From the NCBI GenBank assembly GCA_014706295.1, contig JACSVZ010000004.1, positions 1,876,638 to 1,940,637 of the forward strand: a DNA stretch of 64,000 nt. Direction: 5' to 3'. The notes beneath the pieces were generated by a model. That model did not search any database and was not told where the DNA came from. It saw nothing but the letters and a program-made list of their open reading frames with translations. Made by a program: the position numbers and the translations under genes. This DNA is from Lycocorax pyrrhopterus obiensis (lineage: Eukaryota > Chordata > Aves > Passeriformes > Paradisaeidae). Position 1 is the stretch's first letter, and every line of letters starts with the position of its first letter. Of the stretch, positions 26,401-50,759 are shown piece after piece.

Positions 26401-29400
26401 TGCTTTTCAGGCCATTATTCCTTCAAATACTTAACACGTGTTATTAATGGTGTGAAACAGCATCTCTTTCTTTCCTCCTTTATTCTAGGAAATAAATCAA
26501 ATGCAGTGTCTGGGTTGTTTATGTTGTTTTGTAGGTTTTTCTTTGTTCCAGTAAAATTTACAGTGAGGAAACTGGGAAACTGAGAAGTATCCTGCATCAC
26601 CAAGACATGCCATTCACAAACAGGAATTCAGGTTTTAACAGACATTAGGGAGGAATAATATCTATTGCTGCTAATGTAGCTTAAAATAATATTCAATTAC
26701 AGTTCAGAAAGTAGAGTTAATAAAAGCACAGGAAATGCATGGCACAGGCAATGCTGAGGACTTACAGGAAAAGTCAGAGTGATCTTCTGCCATGGATAGT
26801 GAAAACAAAAACCATCAAAGCTATCAGCCTGATTAATACATTCTTCTCCAAGATATAACACAACCAGCAGCACAACCATGGAAACAGAAGGACCATTCCA
26901 AACTCCTTGGACCCAGCAGGCAAAAGCAGAAAAACTGCTCCAAAGAGCAGCTCCAAAGAGCAAGATGCAAACAGGAGATGAACTTGATGTGAGCACGAGC
27001 AATTTCCTGGTTTTATTACAAAGGGTAAACCAAAGACGAGAGAGAATTTTGCCTGACAGCATGTGCAGAACAGAACTGCTGCAGTGCTTCAGTAACATTT
27101 AGGATGGCTTAAGGATCCCTTACTTTTGACAAGGTGCAGGGTTAAATACCAATGCCTTTTCTAACAGAACAGACCAGATCTCTTGGGAATACTCTCAGCT
27201 TTCCAGGTACAGAAAAAGCACCAGCATCACCCCTGTCTGGCAGGTACTGCCTACAGGCACAGCGGTGGTACATATGTTACACAATGTTCTTTGTTAAGAC
27301 TTCCTTTTTTATCCATAATTCCTTTTCTGCACCTTTGACAGTTTAATTATTGCACGATTTTAATACCTCTGTAATACAGAAATAGTACTTTGAACCTTAT
27401 ACACAAGCAAAACTAAATGGTGATTATGTGAGCTGTACTTTTTTATCTCTTATGACTTCTGAAGCCATGAAAATTTATACTTTACTCTCCACCGACAAAG
27501 TTGCCATAAAGTTTACATAAAGTTTTCTCTGAAAACAGCCTGAGCATTTCTGTAAAACCAAAACACATGACTTGACCAGAAGAACAAAGAAAAAGCACTG
27601 AAATCTATGCACAGATAGAAAGAATATCCTTTTTTCAGAAACTAAAATATAACCATCAAGGTAGCACAGAAATGACACCAAAACCTTATTTTTACCTGTC
27701 CTTTAATACCCTTGTCCTTCAAAGCCTTTATGTCATCATGAGTCAGTTTTTGAGACTTCCCATCGTCAACTATGTTACGATTATCTGTCCCTGCTTCCTT
27801 TGTTTCTAAAGGAAAAGGATATAGATTTGTAAAATCTACCTCTAAATAAGTGGGAGAAACACATGATTTTAGTGTCACAGAAAGCAGATTTCTCGTGGTT
27901 AAACACACATTTTTCATGGCCTTGCAAAGTACAGCCTAAGCAATGAAATGTTGTATGTGAAGTAAACCTTAATGTAAACAAAATCACCCAGAGTAAGGTT
28001 CAGATTTTCTCCCACATCAAAAAGCTTCTTTGTTACATGACTCGTGAAACCACTGATCAAGACAAAACCATGCACTTCCATGACAGAAAGAATATAAGTA
28101 ACATGAAGTTCACAAACGATTAATAGAAAGCTTTCCCAATTTCTTTGGTATCATCAAAGAAACAAATTAATTTGAAATAGTTTTTCCAGCTGTCAGTCCT
28201 CTGGGATACCTGTGGTAGTCTCTTCCACCTCTTGCTTTGGCTGGAGGTTTCCACCACTGGTTACTTCAAATGTAGTTCCATAAATATGTCCAATGGCATT
28301 ATCCAGGTAGAACCACTGCTTCTCAAAAATTATTTTCCTGAAATAACAGAAAAGTGAATGATACTTAAAGCATTATTTTTAGTATGCCTGAAACCCATCA
28401 TGGTTGAGCCTAAACTATAGCTTTATATATGACATTTTCATCTACATCCCCGAAGAAAAGCAGGACAAGCATAGTGAAATTAACCACAAAACCCACATTA
28501 AACTGGTCAGGAAAAGAACAAAGAACTTAAATACACCATATAGGAAGAACATTTTTTTTCAGTTCAAAAGAATTTTCAGATGACAGATAAAACAAGGCTA
28601 TGGCACTTGTCAATATAATTTTTGACAGAGCAAGTAAGAAGTGTATTAAATCCAAGCTGGGTCATTCAGAGTAGTGCAAAAAGATGAGCATGGACCTGTG
28701 CTTTGCAAAGCTCCTCTGAAATAACGTTTTCCAAAAGACTATGAAGAAAACAGACAGCAGTGTGTCCTGTGATCCTAGAAATGTTTAATTAAAAAAAAAT
28801 ATTAAATTTTACTATCCCTTTCATTTTGATTGCACCAAGGCAGGTTTGCATCTTTTCTTTCTTCACACAAAACAGGATCCACAAAGCCTTTAACTTTCAG
28901 GCTGGCCAACAAAGTCTGCCTTGCTATCCATGGAAATACCAATCCTGGCAAATGAAACAGGTAGCAGGATCTATGCCACACTCACATTCAAATCAAAAAC
29001 TTGCCAATATGAGCCCTAATTATGCAAATTATACTCATCACTAATTCTGAACGACACCATTTTCAAACCAGTCTCATTCAAGCATAGCACCTTTCAATCT
29101 CCATCGTACTGAATCAAATGTCTGCCCACACTACCCAACACCGACTTCTGCACGCCGGTCTACAAAATTGTCTGCTGCCAGGGGAAGAGCCCAGGCTGTG
29201 TCCAGCGATTTTAGCATTCCCTGCTGGGCTGCAGGCGCTTTCCTGCTACGCCAGTTGGCCTGGGAGAAAGAAATAGGAGCCCCTTCATGGCAGCCCCTCC
29301 AAAGCAGCAACTACCCAGAGCTGAGTGCCAGCATCTTCCTGCACGCTAACACCGCGGAGCACGCGGAGGGCAAGTAACAATCCCTATTAGCATTCCACGG

Positions 29401-29905
29401 AAATCGCGTGCCACGGCGAGCTGAGCATGGCGACGGCCACGCTGCTCAGGCTCCTCTTCACTCGGCACCGGTTTGACACGGACAACGCAAAACTCTCAAA
29501 TCTCTTTCACGTTCTTACGAGAAATGCAGCCAGGAGATCTTCCGGGTTTGAGGGGGTTTTTGCCATAGAAACCGAGGCAGCATTAAAACATTTCCCGTCG
29601 CCTGTCACACGAGCCTCGCGAGGCCGCTGTTCCTGCCTGGCACGGCGGGACAGCCGCGGGCCACCCCGGCGGGACAGGGACCGGCACCGGGACCCCCTTT
29701 CCCTCCGGCGGGGCCCGCGACAGCCACACCGAGGGTGGAGGGGGGGGCGGAAGGCGCAAACCTCGGCGGAGGCGCCGAGCGGCACCGGGAGCCGCCAGCG
29801 CGGCCCTCACCTGCGGCGCAGCACCGACACCGCCTTGAACACCTCGTCCCGCTTGAGCACGGCGCAGTCGCCCTCACGGATGCGCGCGCTCGGGCCGCCC
29901 TCCAT
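17484..29905 (-). CDS. TRMT6: tRNA (adenine58-N1)-methyltransferase non-catalytic subunit TRM6, eleven coding exons, 482 aa
   Basis: TRMT6 pairs with the catalytic TRMT61A to methylate A58 in the tRNA T-loop. It supplies tRNA binding and lacks the SAM site. Exons in transcription order are 29905-29811, 28337-28210, 27805-27696, 25502-25411, 25319-25236, 24050-23926, 22668-22304, 22077-21992, 18798-18696, 18615-18529 and 17657-17484, all phase-consistent. Highly conserved stretches include KEAGTDNRNIVDDGKSQKL, the poly-Lys run in exon 4, MLTLGNIHAGNKMIV, SRPFVVYCQYKE, and VLPDRSHPK followed by MSGGGGYLLSG. An acidic Glu/Asn-rich linker spans residues 265-333. The start ATG lies in a GCC-rich Kozak context. 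Length is close to the human 497 aa. The 5' end faces MCM8 across a shared promoter. Confidence 0.97.
17658..29810 (-). other. TRMT6: TRMT6 introns 1-10
   Basis: Introns are 28338-29810, 27806-28209, 25503-27695, 25320-25410, 24051-25235, 22669-23925, 22078-22303, 18799-21991, 18616-18695 and 17658-18528. The 91-bp and 80-bp introns are very short. The pyrimidine tract before exon 11 is an interrupted TTG repeat (17660-17702 on the complement). I see no extra gene or transposon inside. Confidence 0.85.
22304..22668 (-). CDS. TRMT6: TRMT6 exon 7 with a conserved Rossmann-fold part and an acidic linker
   Basis: This 365-bp exon encodes residues 212-333. The first half, with the YPGGGPVRAATSCFGFP stretch, is strongly conserved in the family. 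The second half is rich in Glu, Asn and Thr and ends with repeated KEN triplets. It probably forms a disordered loop between the two halves of the fold, where family members vary in length. The donor is GTAAGA. Confidence 0.9.
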
Positions 29906-30240
29906 GGCCGCCGCCGCCGCCGCCGCTCGCGCCGGGTCCCTGCGCAGGCGCCGAGCCCGCATGGGCGGGGCCCCGGCGGCGGCGCATGCGCGGTGCGGCA
30001 GCGCGGGCCCCGGGCGCGGGAGGCGCCGCTGAGGGCAGCGATGGCCGGCCCGGCCGCGGGGCTCCTCTGCGGGGCTGCTCTGTGCCTTGCCCCGGGCCTG
30101 TGGTAGCGAGAGAAAGGCCCAGCCTCCCGCCCGGCCCCCTCTGGAAAATAGCGCTAATTTAAATTAAATATCTTCTGGTAAAACTTGTTTCCTCACCTCG
30201 GTTCGTTGTCGCGTCCCCAGACTGGCGCCGGCAGCGGGAG
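29906..30240. promoter_or_regulatory. Shared bidirectional CpG promoter of TRMT6 and MCM8
   Basis: Only 335 bp separate the TRMT6 ATG (minus strand) from the MCM8 ATG (plus strand). The block is GC- and CpG-rich without a TATA box. It contains the perfect palindrome GCGCATGCGC at 29982-29991, a typical NRF1 site, plus a second TGCGCAGGCG half-like site at 29941-29950 and a GGGCGGG GC box near 29964. Head-to-head TRMT6/MCM8 is also the human arrangement. A splice acceptor-like CCCCAG just before 30220 suggests that MCM8 has a spliced non-coding first exon in this block. Confidence 0.8.
30041..30106 (+). CDS. Possible upstream ORF in the MCM8 leader, 21 codons
   Basis: An ATG with G at -3 (GCGATGG) opens a 21-residue frame starting MAGPAAGL and ending in TAG, 135 bp before the MCM8 ATG. 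It matters only if MCM8 transcripts start upstream of 30041 and this piece is retained after leader splicing, which the sequence cannot show. The peptide is hydrophobic and resembles nothing I recognise. Confidence 0.25.
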   Translation: MAGPAAGLLCGAALCLAPGLW

Positions 30241-43031
<12,791 letters not shown>

Positions 43032-44983
43032 GAAGAGTCACTGTGATGAACTTTCTTCAGACTCAATCGTTCCACTGGGCTGATGGACCTGCAGCGGGGA
43101 GGCACACCCTGAGCTGAGCTGCACCTGGCACAGCACTGGTGTTTGCTGGGGTGGAGATACCCCTGAAGAAAATTAAATTGGGAAGCTGCAACAGGACAAA
43201 CTGACACGTGGCATTGCTGCCTGACTCATCCTGCAGGTCAGCTATTCCAAAGGGGACTGTGCAGGGCTATAATGCACCTCATCATCCTCGAGGAGTGGAA
43301 GGTGTGTTTTTACACTGACATTATTACAGTGCCACGCTGGACCCACAAATTTCAACCCAGAAATCTTTCATGAGAGGATGATATGAGCTGTACTTCTAGC
43401 ACTGTAGTTCATTTGAAGTCTAGAAATGTTTCCAGAAAGTTGTAAAGTTTCATGTTGAGACAACACCACTTTATAGCTGTTACCAAATGACGCTCTACTG
43501 AAACTGACTTGATTTTCTGCTTTGAAACTTGGTCTTTGAAGCCGAGGTTTTGTTTGAAATCCAAGTCTGATTTGAAAAAAAAAATCCTTATTAAAATATT
43601 TAATTTGTAAAGCAGGGATTGGATTTTGACTTTCATTAAACTTTATATACGAGAAATGTTATTTGTCCAAGGCTGTTTAATGGCCATTACAAGATCTGTA
43701 ACACCAACAGGTTCTGTTTGTTTCTGTGTAACTCTGTTCCTGACACTGAACGTTGTGTGCTCAGCACGAGTGAAGTGCTGAATGCTTCCTGACTTTGAGG
43801 AAATCAGAATCATGGTCTGGTGCAATAAAAGAGCAGGTGAGAAGCTTTTGGTGTAAGAGTTTAAAAACCACAAACATCCCCCACCCCCCGTAAAGAATAA
43901 CATATTTTAAAAATCAAGAACACGCTGCTGATTCTTCTGTTTTCCCTCTTTTATTTCTCAGGTAAGATATGACAGATCTAAAAAAGCAGAAATACTGAAG
44001 CTCAGTGCCTTATCTTCTGGTTTAAGGGACATCAGGGTCTGATGTGCACCATGCTTCCACAGACCTCAGGTACCAAAACACAAGCTTTAGATGTCAAAGA
44101 ACATGTCAAACTTTTCAGTGCTGCCCAACTGGGAACCTACCCCAATACACGTGAAACTGAGACCTGGTCTGAAAATGAAATGCTTTAGGTAAGAAATTAT
44201 AGTTCTACATCTGCGCTCTTCAGGGGCAAGGTCTGCTCTATCAACTAATCGGAAGTAGGTGTTAGATACTGATTTTAGCTTAGTACAGTGTTGGGGGACA
44301 GGAACGCGCCTCAGGAGCAAATAAACGACTGCACCTGGAAAAGTAAACTCATTCCTGTTTCTCCTCGAGATAAAGTAAACGCGGGCAGCCGAGGGCCTCA
44401 GGGTCTCAGAGGCCACCTGCGCTCTCTGAGAAGTCTCTTAAGATAAAGCAAACCTTTCCCTTCCTCCCTCAAGGGCTTGTCCGAGAACGCTGCGGCCCCG
44501 CACCCGCCGCGAGGAGGAGCGGGATGAGCCTGGGCAGCCGCCAGCCATGGACACGGCTGTCCGCGCCAGGGAGCCGCCGGCGGCGAGCCTGGGCCGGGAG
44601 GTAGGCGGGAATACAGCGGGGAAGCGGTAGGAATTTCAGCAGGAAAGCGGTGGGAAAGCGGCGAGGAAGCGCCTTCCCCCGGGCCGAGCTTTCAATTCCG
44701 CCGCCGCGGGTGGCCGCCTGCCGTAAAGCGCGCGGCCCGGCGGAGAGGCGGGGCTGGCGTAAAGCGCCGCAAAAGGCGGCGCGTCCCCGTCGGCGCTCGC
44801 GGCACACTCGCCGCGCGCGGCTCGCGCGCCGTGCCCAGTGCCGCGGGGCGGATGGCGGGGGCGGTGGGAGGCCGCGCGCTCCCGCGGGCAGCGCGGCCGC
44901 GCGCGTAGGGCCGCGGGCAGAGCCTCTCCCGCACCGCTTCTCCCGCACCGCCTCCCGCGCTTCTCCCGCGCCCCCTCCGCGCC
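43032..44983. other. MCM8 3' UTR and spacer to CRLS1
   Basis: MCM8 3' UTR sequence follows the stop codon. The candidate signals are ATTAAA at 43635-43640 and AATAAA at 43824-43829. The remainder up to about 44450 has no supportable gene. A minus-strand frame of 109 codons at 44087-44416 looks like chance. From about 44470 the sequence becomes the CRLS1 CpG island. Confidence 0.7.
43824..43829 (+). terminator. MCM8: Candidate MCM8 polyadenylation signal
   Basis: AATAAA lies 793 bp after the MCM8 stop codon and is followed by a GT-rich stretch. An upstream variant ATTAAA at 43635-43640 is an alternative. Confidence 0.5.
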
Positions 44984-45340
44984 ATGCTGGCCGCCGCCTG
45001 GCTGGGCAGGGGCTCCTGGGGGCTCCTGCGCGGCGCGGCGCGGAGGCGGCCGGGCGGCGGCGGCGCGAGGCCTCTGGGCGGCCGGCCCGGTGCGGCGGGG
45101 GGGCGGCGTGGCGGGGGCGTCTCGTGCCTGCCCGCGTGCGCGAGGCCCCTGCGGCTGCTGCGCGCGCCCGCCGCCGCCTGGCGCCTCCTGAGCGGCGGGG
45201 CCGCCCCGCCGGAGCCGCCCCGGGAGCAGCGGAGCGCGGCGGGGCCCCACGCGGAGCTGGTATGTGAGCGACGGTGGGGACAGGGCACCGGGGCGGCCTG
45301 GGCGGGAGCGCTCGTTCTCCCGGAGCGCGGCTAACGGGTG
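44470..45340 (+). promoter_or_regulatory. CRLS1: CRLS1 CpG-island promoter
   Basis: About 870 bp of very GC- and CpG-rich sequence surround CRLS1 exon 1, without a TATA box. A direct repeat of CTTCTCCCGC units sits just upstream of the ATG (44938-44970). This is the usual architecture of a housekeeping promoter. The island keeps several frames open on both strands for 200-290 codons, and I treat these as composition artefacts. Confidence 0.8.
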
Positions 45341-48300
45341 TCACACCCGAAACTCGGAGTCAGGCTTTTTTTGGGGGCTCTCGCGGCCGGGTGTTTTCCT
45401 GTTGAAGGCGAAGTTAATGTTTAGCAGGTCGAGGCCATGTGCTTTGCGCAAGCAGCAGGCTGCTTCCAAGAATTGTCCAGGCTTTCTGTCTAGTTCACCT
45501 GGAAAATTATTTGTTGTGATTAACTCCGTTATGTGCCACACTGGGGTTTGCATTCCTGCCCTGAAGTTTTTTCCTTTCTTGCTTTACAGTATGAAAACCC
45601 CTGGACCATCCCAAATATCCTGTCCATGGTGAGAATGGGTCTGGCGCCAGTTTTAGGCTATTTGATTGTTGAAGAGAATTTCAACGTTGCACTTGGTGTC
45701 TTTGTGCTGGCTGGTGTGACGGACCTGGTATGTCTGCATCAGTTTGGAAAGGCTTTGGGGACAGTGGGCTCACGGTGAAAACTTTGAAACTTAGACTCCA
45801 ATGTAGAATGGAAATGGATGAAAAGATTCGTTTTTATATTTGCTGATTTCTAGGAATGCTGGGTATATCCTTTGTGGTGTTGTGAAGGGAATTTGCAGGT
45901 GCCTAAAGGGGACTTAATGCTAATGGAGGAAAGGGGGAGGTCAGAGCTCCCTGACCAGCCCCAGGTGGGCATTGGCCACTCAGTGCTCATGCAGCTGGTG
46001 GTCTCTTTTTGTGATACAAGTATTAGCTAAGAGGGATCACATTTTATCATAGTTAAACTCGCCGTTTTACCTGCTGTTAGTCATTAAATATCTCTGTAAC
46101 AGTAGCGTACATGAGCAATTTTGGTTCATACTCTTCTAACAGAGAGCTATTGAATTTTGGTTCTCCTAGCTGGATGGATTTATTGCACGGAACTGGGCTA
46201 ATCAGAAATCAGCGCTGGGAAGTGCTCTCGATCCCCTGGCGGATAAAATTCTCATCAGCGTGCTCTACGTGAGCCTAACTTGTGCAAACCTTATCCCAGG
46301 TGAGGAAATGGCAGCTGTGTGTACTAGATAAGGTGAAGAAGGTCAGTTTATGTGTAGCAACATTCCTTGTGTTTCTAGAAGGAAAGCTGTGTATCTCTTG
46401 GACCTCTTTCTTTGCCAGTTGCTCTTTGCTCCTATTAAATACTTCCCAAAGGGTCCTACAGAAAGCAAGTGCTGCTGCATGCTTAAACAACTGGCATGTA
46501 CTGCCATTTTTAATGCACTTTCTGTGACACAAAAATAGTCAGTAGCTATGTAAAATTGTTTTTCATGGACTGGATTGTTTTAAGACTTCAGTTCAAACCC
46601 TTTCAGGAGTCGTGTTAACCATCCTCAGTGATGCCTAGAACTCGTTCAAGAGAATTCGGGAGTGGTTCTTTTGTCTTGCTTCATATTTTCTGCTCTTTGG
46701 GTTGTGTTTTGCTTTTAATCACGGACACAATTTTTCACTGGCTGGTGTTGGCTTGATCTTCCAGTTCCACTGACTTCCATGATTATCCTGCGGGATGTGG
46801 CACTCATTGCTGCTGTTTTTTACGTGCGATACAAAACTCTTTCTCCACCGGTGAGTGCACAGCATTAGAAATGTGGAGTCATAACAAAAAAATAAATTAA
46901 TAAGCTTTTAGCAAAGTTGTGGCCAAGAGATTTTTCATCTTGAGACTTGATGGTTACAAGATGTAATGCTTGTTCTTTTGCCAGATAGATTTCTGAGCAG
47001 AGCAGCGTTTCATAAAATACGTTTTCTAAAGATAAGTCAGAGCTACTGATAACTTTTTTCCTGTGTGTAATGTGTAATAAATCTCACAAAAGAGCAGTGT
47101 AGTTCTTTAGTGCTACAGTTGCCTTTTCTGTATCATGTAAACAGGTCTATCAAATTGAATGTATGTGGATTGCTTTTTTTTTCCTCTTTTCTCCCCCAAC
47201 AGAGAACACTGAGTAGGTATTTTAACCCCTGTTACGCTACTGCACAATTAAAACCGACATTCATTAGCAAGGTAAGAGCAGTAACTCATTACAGAAGATA
47301 ACTCCTCAGTACTTGGGGTGTTGTGTGGTTTGGAGGGTGGGGATAATTTACCACTACTGCTGAGTACAGTTTGGAATTAGTGCAGCTAATTTGGAGGCAA
47401 TTTACATAGATCTTGAAAGGTTTTCAACTGTACTCTGTCAAAGCATGTGCTAATTTTGAGAGTGTAAAATGTTTAATTAAAGGAGATTTTAAAAGTAAAT
47501 TTTCTTTCTGTAGACTAATCCTTAAAGCAGTAATAAAAGTGTGTTTTGGTATTCCTTGCACTGTACTTCTTCATGTTTCTCATAATTCCTATTTTGCTTT
47601 TTTCAGATGAACACAGCAGTTCAGCTGATTTTGGTGGCAGCTTCTTTAGCAGCTCCTGTTTTCAATTATGTGGACAGCATATATCTGCAGACATTATGGT
47701 AACTAATATCTTAATTTTTTTCCCCAGATAATTTAATGTGTTCCTAAAGAAACTGGTAATTGAGATTAATTTGTGTGGAACAAAAAAAACTGTGCCCAGA
47801 AGATGTAATAAGCCCATATGCCTGAATTTTTACACCTTTAGTCTTAAATGACACCAGAATTAGATATTTATTGGTGTTTAATTTACTATACAAGCAAAAA
47901 GTGGTCACATGAAACTAGTTAAGATCCAGGAATAATAGCTTAGAAAGAAGTCTTTGGGATAGACATGGTACACAGTTAAAACATAAATTGGATCAATGGA
48001 GAAGAAAGGAGCAGGAAGAAAGGCTGTGTGGATTCCTCATTTGTTCATGCCATAAGTGTCCCTGAAAAAGCAACCTTGGGATCAGTAAAAATAGCCATTC
48101 TTATTTTTGCTTTATGCTGTGCCTGCTGTCTCAAAATCCAGCTTTCTGCAGCCTCTTTGAAAAGCGTGTGGAGAAATGGTGATTCCTGCTAGACTGTAGG
48201 AAGGAAGGGGAGGGATGGAAGGAGAACAGGCATATAGGAGCTTGCCTCCTTCAGTAATGCTGTTCCTTTCACTGGCACTGGTGGTCTGAGCTGATCTGAG

Positions 48301-49309
48301 TCTGAGCTGCAGCTGGCTGCAGGTGTTACAAGTGCAGTTTTTTTTCCTGAGCTGTTAGGTAAGAGTTCAGAACAAAGAGTTCTGAACAGCAGATGCCAGA
48401 ATTACTTAGTAACCTAAAGTAGTGCAAAATCCAGTGTTACTTGTCTTCTAGGGAAAAAAAACCCCAACCAAACCAAATAAACCAAAACCACCAACCCAAA
48501 CCAAGAAGTGTTTAAGGAACTGTGAATGAACCTTGATCTTAACAGTCTGTGGTTTTTCATCCTGGCGGTGAAACAAGATCTAGAATTGGATCTGGGTGTA
48601 ATTAACCAGAGTGCTCTGTGAATACTCTCAGAAACTCCCTGGCAGAGTGCCCAGGGAGGGCAGTGGGGAGCAGAGGGCAGGCAGGGCTGTAGCAGTGACT
48701 CCCACCTCAGGGGTGGTGTCAGCCTTTCACACAGATGAGCACTGCTAATTTAGGAATAACTGTGATCTGGGAAGGAAACAAAAGGTGCTGAAGCAAGAAC
48801 TTGTCCTTTAGCTTTGGAACTTGGTGAAAATGGTGAGTTCAAGTCTTGAGTGGTTTGAATGTTCCCTGTTCACACTATCAAGGAATAGTTTCTTGTATCT
48901 ATCAATTCTCAAGCTGGTAAAAGTTATGTAGGCTGCAAATGATGAATCTTTTGTTTTCCCTTCTCTAAAACAAGTGCTAGTGTGGTGAAAATTTGTCCCC
49001 GTATGCAGTTCCACTGAAGCATGCTGCTTACCGCTGGATGGCAGATCCTTTGTTCACCTAATCCTCCCCCTAGCACTGAATTTCAGCATGTAAACTGTCA
49101 GCTGCATTTTTGTGGAGCATGGTTCTTGGCTGTGTAGTTAAAAACAGATGCTAAAAAAACCCCAACACTTTTTATATTGTCCATGGACCCACGTGACTTA
49201 AAGGAACTCTCTTCCCCAAAGGTGCATCACAGCTTTCACAACGGTGACATCTGCCTACAGCTATTACCACTATGGCAGAAAGACTGTCCAGGTGATCAAG
49301 AACAAATGA
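44984..49309 (+). CDS. CRLS1: Cardiolipin synthase 1 (CMP-forming), seven exons, 292 aa
   Basis: CRLS1 joins phosphatidylglycerol and CDP-diacylglycerol into cardiolipin at the inner mitochondrial membrane. Exons are 44984-45259, 45590-45727, 46170-46299, 46765-46850, 47203-47271, 47607-47698 and 49222-49309, with matching phases. Exon 1 encodes an Arg/Gly/Ala-rich, acid-poor presequence typical of mitochondrial import. The mature part starts near [20 protein letters not shown]. The CDP-alcohol phosphotransferase signature is complete: Asp140-Gly141, Ala144-Arg145, Gly155, Asp159 and Asp163 within LDGFIARNW and [11 protein letters not shown]. Hydrophobic segments such as [16 protein letters not shown] are membrane helices. 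The protein ends [15 protein letters not shown]. Human CRLS1 is 301 aa, and most of the difference should lie in the presequence. Confidence 0.97.
46170..46299 (+). CDS. CRLS1: CRLS1 exon 3 with the CDP-alcohol phosphotransferase motif
   Basis: The exon encodes the motif Asp-Gly-x2-Ala-Arg ... Gly-x3-Asp-x3-Asp, whose aspartates bind the metal ions and CDP-diacylglycerol. I count nine residues between the Arg and the Gly. The usual family spacing is eight, and the human enzyme as I recall it also has nine. Exon 2 ends in GVTDL immediately before. Confidence 0.93.
48454..48506. repeat. Short A/C-rich low-complexity tract
   Basis: About 53 bp of AAACCCCAACCAAACC-like sequence in CRLS1 intron 6, of the same type as the larger tract in MCM8 intron 6. 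Confidence 0.75.
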
Positions 49310-49539
49310 AATGGTGCAGGTGATAAAAAAGGAAGTGTTCCTGGAAGGGCAGGAAGATGCTGTGCCCCCAGAGGTGGTGGTATTGCAGCTGAGTTTTGGA
49401 TCAAAGCACTCTTTGTCTTTCTGCTTAAACCATGGCATCACAATGAAGTGAAATTTGAACATGTACTGTGTATATATGTAGAGAGAGACTTTTCAATGTA
49501 TTTTTAATTTCTTTAAAAATGAGGTTGTTTACAAAAACA

Positions 49540-49545
49540 AATAAA
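49540..49545 (+). terminator. CRLS1: CRLS1 polyadenylation signal
   Basis: AATAAA (in AAATAAATAAC) lies 230 bp after the CRLS1 stop codon and is the first canonical signal. The 3' UTR would be about 250 bp. Confidence 0.75.
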
Positions 49546-49569
49546 TAACATTCTTAAAAACATGGGTTG

Positions 49570-50700
49570 CTTGTTGCTGCCATGTGCATTCTGAGTAATT
49601 TTATGCTGGTTTTGAAGTCAAGACACACACTTGGCACCAGATTTATTTTGCCATATTCACGCAAGGCACTGAGTGCGCTGAGATCTGAGAAGAAAAAGCA
49701 ATTACAAGAACAAATTTGTCTTTGTACCTCAACCTAAGCTGGTAAACCAGCACTGCTCATAGAACTTCATGACATGCCTCAGGTTGCAGCAGAAGAAAGC
49801 ACGTCATCGAGGGACAGAAATTCAAACCAGAGAGAAATTTTACTTTATATTCTGCCGTCATATGGAAAAGCCATGAAGAGTTCCTACCCTGCTCCCTTTT
49901 CTTTTAAAATATGAGCAATGGTGAACTGTACCCAAATGGATTTGAGTTTCTCATCCTATATCTTCATTCCTAGTGATTGAAAAACTCCTGTATCTCCAGA
50001 TTCTTTAAAAGTTCTAAAGATGTTGTTTAATCCAAATACCTCTGGCTAAAGAGGACACTTAAAATGCTGTCCAAATGACTGGAGACAGTGGAAGAAACTT
50101 CTAGATGTGTTTACTGTTAATTCTTCCTGTACCTCTAGCTTCAAGAGGAACTCTGTGCTGCCCATGCAAGGACACCTTGTTCTTTGCCTGTTCTCTACCT
50201 ACAGAACAGAAGAAAGAATGAGGCAGAACAGGTCAAGTTGATCGTAAACTCATGTTTTCTCTTTCTGACAACATGATTTTTTCTTTTATATCAGAAAAGA
50301 GTGCAGCTATGCAGGGTTTAAATTATTGAAACCAGGAGGTAAATAATACCACTGTAGTAATAGCAAAGAAAACTTTTTGTAGGCACCTCTTGAGAGCACA
50401 CAATCTCTTTTGTGACAGTATATGTTTGTATATGCATTTTAATGCTTTTTTGAATTGAAACTTGTATAAAATAGTGCACAGAGAAAACAATTGATCTTTA
50501 TTAGTACCTTTGTTTTAACTGGCCCGTGTTTTGTGGTCAACTCTGTATCTTTCAGCAAAGGATAGAGGGCAGAGCCTGTGGAAGTTTCCTTAAAATACAT
50601 GAGCGGTGAAATGGACTATTTTTCGTGAAAAAACAGTTCGAAAAGCCGAGATTTGTTGTACCCAGCCAGGTGATTGCTGTTAGGTTCTGATTAATGTAGT
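49570..50700. other. Spacer between CRLS1 and COMMD1
   Basis: About 1.1 kb of AT-rich sequence without a recognisable gene, RNA or transposon. In human, LRRN4 and FERMT1 follow CRLS1, but I see no trace of either here. Confidence 0.65.
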
Positions 50701-50759
50701 TGGGGCTTGGTTGGAGGGTGTTTCTTTACTTCTTCCATCAGACACCTTTCACCTCTTGC

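Larger units (their letters stand above)
45260..49221 (+). other. CRLS1: CRLS1 introns 1-6
   Basis: Introns are 45260-45589, 45728-46169, 46300-46764, 46851-47202, 47272-47606 and 47699-49221. The last (1.5 kb) is the longest and holds a short A/C-rich tract at 48454-48506. No other feature is recognisable. Confidence 0.88.

Noticed and set aside
29427..30032. A 201-codon plus-strand frame opposite TRMT6 exon 1.
   Set aside because: It is antisense to TRMT6 exon 1 and within the shared CpG promoter. The sequence is Arg/Pro/Ala-rich and has no recognisable domain.
44087..44416. A 109-codon minus-strand frame just upstream of the CRLS1 CpG island. I also considered a small structured RNA there.
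   Set aside because: It has no similarity to a family I know, and I could not match it to 7SK, U1-U6, U11/U12 or vault-type RNA sequence from memory.
44469..45344. Several 200-290 codon frames on both strands around CRLS1 exon 1.
   Set aside because: They are Pro/Ala/Arg-rich translations of the CpG island. Only the plus-strand frame starting at 44984 splices in phase into CRLS1.
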